NCBI GenBank assembly: GCA_900768535.1
Contig: CAAGDE010000122.1
Coordinates: forward strand, 1-23,590
Direction of reading: 5' to 3'
Source of the DNA: Clostridia bacterium
Lineage (GTDB): Bacteria; Bacillota; Clostridia; Oscillospirales; CAG-272
DNA length: 23,590 nt
Position 1 is the stretch's first letter, and each line of letters begins with the position of its first letter. Both the position numbers and the translations under genes were made by a program. The notes under the pieces are model-generated. The model was not told the origin of the DNA. It ran no database searches and worked only from the letters and a program-made list of their open reading frames with translations. This document shows positions 22,561 through 23,590 of the stretch, in pieces.

Positions 22561-22604
22561 GTTAGCAGAGGAGCCGAGGCGGACAGGCTCCGGGAGGTGC
22601 GAAA

Positions 22605-23392
22605 ATGTCCTATGAGATCTTCACCCGACAGCGCGGAATGGATGCCATGTCCGGCAGTCAGCACGCGCACGACGATACCATTGAAATCGTTCAGATCCTT
22701 TCCGGCAGCGGCAGAATTCTGGTCGGAGACAATTTCTGCGTCTTCCGCCCCGGTGACGTGTTCATCATCGACACCGGCGTCATCCACTGCACCTCCCCGG
22801 ATGTCCCTGCGGACTATATCCGGAACAAGGTGCTGTTCGACCGTTCGCTCCTGGTGCACCTGATGGGAGAGCTCCCGCTCTCCCTGACCGCGTACTTCTC
22901 GCTCCCGGACCCCTCCTTCATGACCGCCCGCTTTGACCGCATGACCCGGATGCAGCAGCACGGCGTTCACCCGCTGCGCATCTGCTCGGAAATCCTGCTC
23001 CTGCTCGACTACTGCTTTTCCAGAGAGCCGGAACGCTTCATCCCCGACAACAGCATTTCCGCACGTACCATTGCCTACATCAACGAAAATCTGCTGTCCA
23101 ATCTCTCCCTCGATGCACTCTCCGCCGCCATGCATATCTCCAAATTTCATCTCAGCCGCATCTTCAAGTCCGAAACCGGTATGACCCCGGCGGCTATATC
23201 CAAACCGCCCGGCTCAATCATGCCAAAAAGCGTCTGCTCTTCTCCGATGATCCCATCGCCCTCATCGCCGCACAGATCGGCTTCAACGATACGGCAGCCT
23301 TCTCCAAAGCATTCTCCGCCAAAGCCGGCTGCTCCCCGGCGGCTTATCGGAAGAGGGGAAGACCTTGGGGCTCTGCCCCAAACCCCGCCTAA
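22605..23392 (+). pseudogene. cupin-AraC regulator with a one-base frameshift
   Basis: ATG at 22605, seven bases after GGGAGG. Residues ~1-90 are a cupin-type sensor (GSQHAHDDTIEIVQILSGSG, FRPGDVFIIDTGVIHC). The AraC domain begins at TIAYINENLLSNLSLDALSAAM and its first helix-turn-helix ends KSETGMTP. At about 23188 one base is missing. The continuation, GYIQTARLNHAKKRLLF, then IAAQIGFNDTAAFSKAFSAKAG and SPAAYRKR, lies in another frame and stops at TAA 23390-23392. Without the shift the gene would give about 262 residues, normal for the family. The last ~10 codons (RPWGSAPNPA) come from the repeat inserted at the 3' end, which also supplies the stop. The break lies in CCCC, so a sequencing error is as likely as true loss. 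Unshifted, the first frame stays open to the window edge. Confidence 0.8.
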
Positions 23393-23590
23393 CCCTTTCT
23401 TAGAAGAAAGGTTTAGGAATCCAAAGAATTTCACTGAGAAGGGCATACCCCCGACTAACGTACCGAAGAAGTTTTACGGTGCGTTGGTCGGGGGTATGCC
23501 CTTCTCAGTGAAAGTTCTTGGGGTTCTTAGACCCTTCTTCCAAGAAGGGTCTAAGCAGGGTTTGGGACAGCGTCCCAAGGTCTTCCCCCC
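23355..23590. repeat. long palindromic element made of two inverted two-hairpin repeats (R2, R3)
   Basis: The left half (from GGGGAAGACC) and right half (to GGTCTTCCCC) are imperfect reverse complements over roughly 110 bases each. Each half has hairpin one (GGGGC-TCT-GCCCC on the left, GGGAC-GCT-GTCCC on the right), a linker AAACCCNGC, a longer hairpin two, and the tail ending CACTGAGAAGGGCATACCCC. The centre, near 23462-23482, is short and unpaired. No coding gene is seen. It overlaps the 3' end of the AraC gene and may continue past the window. Confidence 0.85.

Overview
The window looks like chromosome from a GC-rich member of the Bacillota, most likely Clostridia. This rests on strong AGGAGG-type ribosome sites before almost every gene, sigma-A-like promoters with 17-base spacers, many lipobox lipoproteins, YesM/YesN-type two-component proteins, two PocR-AraC regulators, TTG and GTG starts, and structured intergenic repeats. 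The lineage call is inference. No marker gene such as an rRNA is present.

Layout. (1) 1-525 is non-coding and carries two ~140-base repeat copies. (2) 526-5921, minus strand, is a run of four exported proteins: a family-1 solute-binding lipoprotein with no permease or ATPase here, a GLUG-like beta-helix protein, a small acidic lipoprotein and a metallophosphoesterase lipoprotein. A PocR-AraC regulator (6069-6947) lies upstream on the same strand. (3) 6948-7321 is a divergent control region with four copies of a bipartite motif, TGCA-N4-TCTGCT, between the regulator and a GH42 beta-galactosidase (7322-9259). (4) 9664-14010 is a galactose/methylgalactoside ABC importer (mglB-mglA-mglC) followed by a small membrane protein with one InlB-type repeat. 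(5) 14264-19584 is a four-gene operon: YesN-like response regulator, YesM-like histidine kinase, a sugar-binding lipoprotein overlapping the kinase by four bases, and a YghZ/Gpr-type aldo-keto reductase. (6) 19811-22445 is a second PocR-AraC regulator divergent from a DUF4091/GH123-like glycoside hydrolase. (7) 22605-23392 is a cupin-AraC regulator with a one-base frameshift, whose 3' end runs into a long palindromic repeat that fills the rest of the window.

How it fits together (inference). The island appears devoted to sensing and using galactose-containing glycans. GH42 and the GH123-like enzyme would release galactose and possibly N-acetylgalactosamine. MglBAC would import galactose. The binding-protein/kinase/regulator trio resembles the XylFII-LytS-YesN xylose sensor of Clostridium beijerinckii and is a good candidate to control the mgl promoter, which has a good -10 but a poor -35. 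Each PocR-AraC regulator sits beside its probable target. The most unusual items are the four-site operator at 7136-7259, the permease-less operon of exported proteins, and a two-hairpin repeat family whose copies show compensatory base changes and sit at or just after stop codons.
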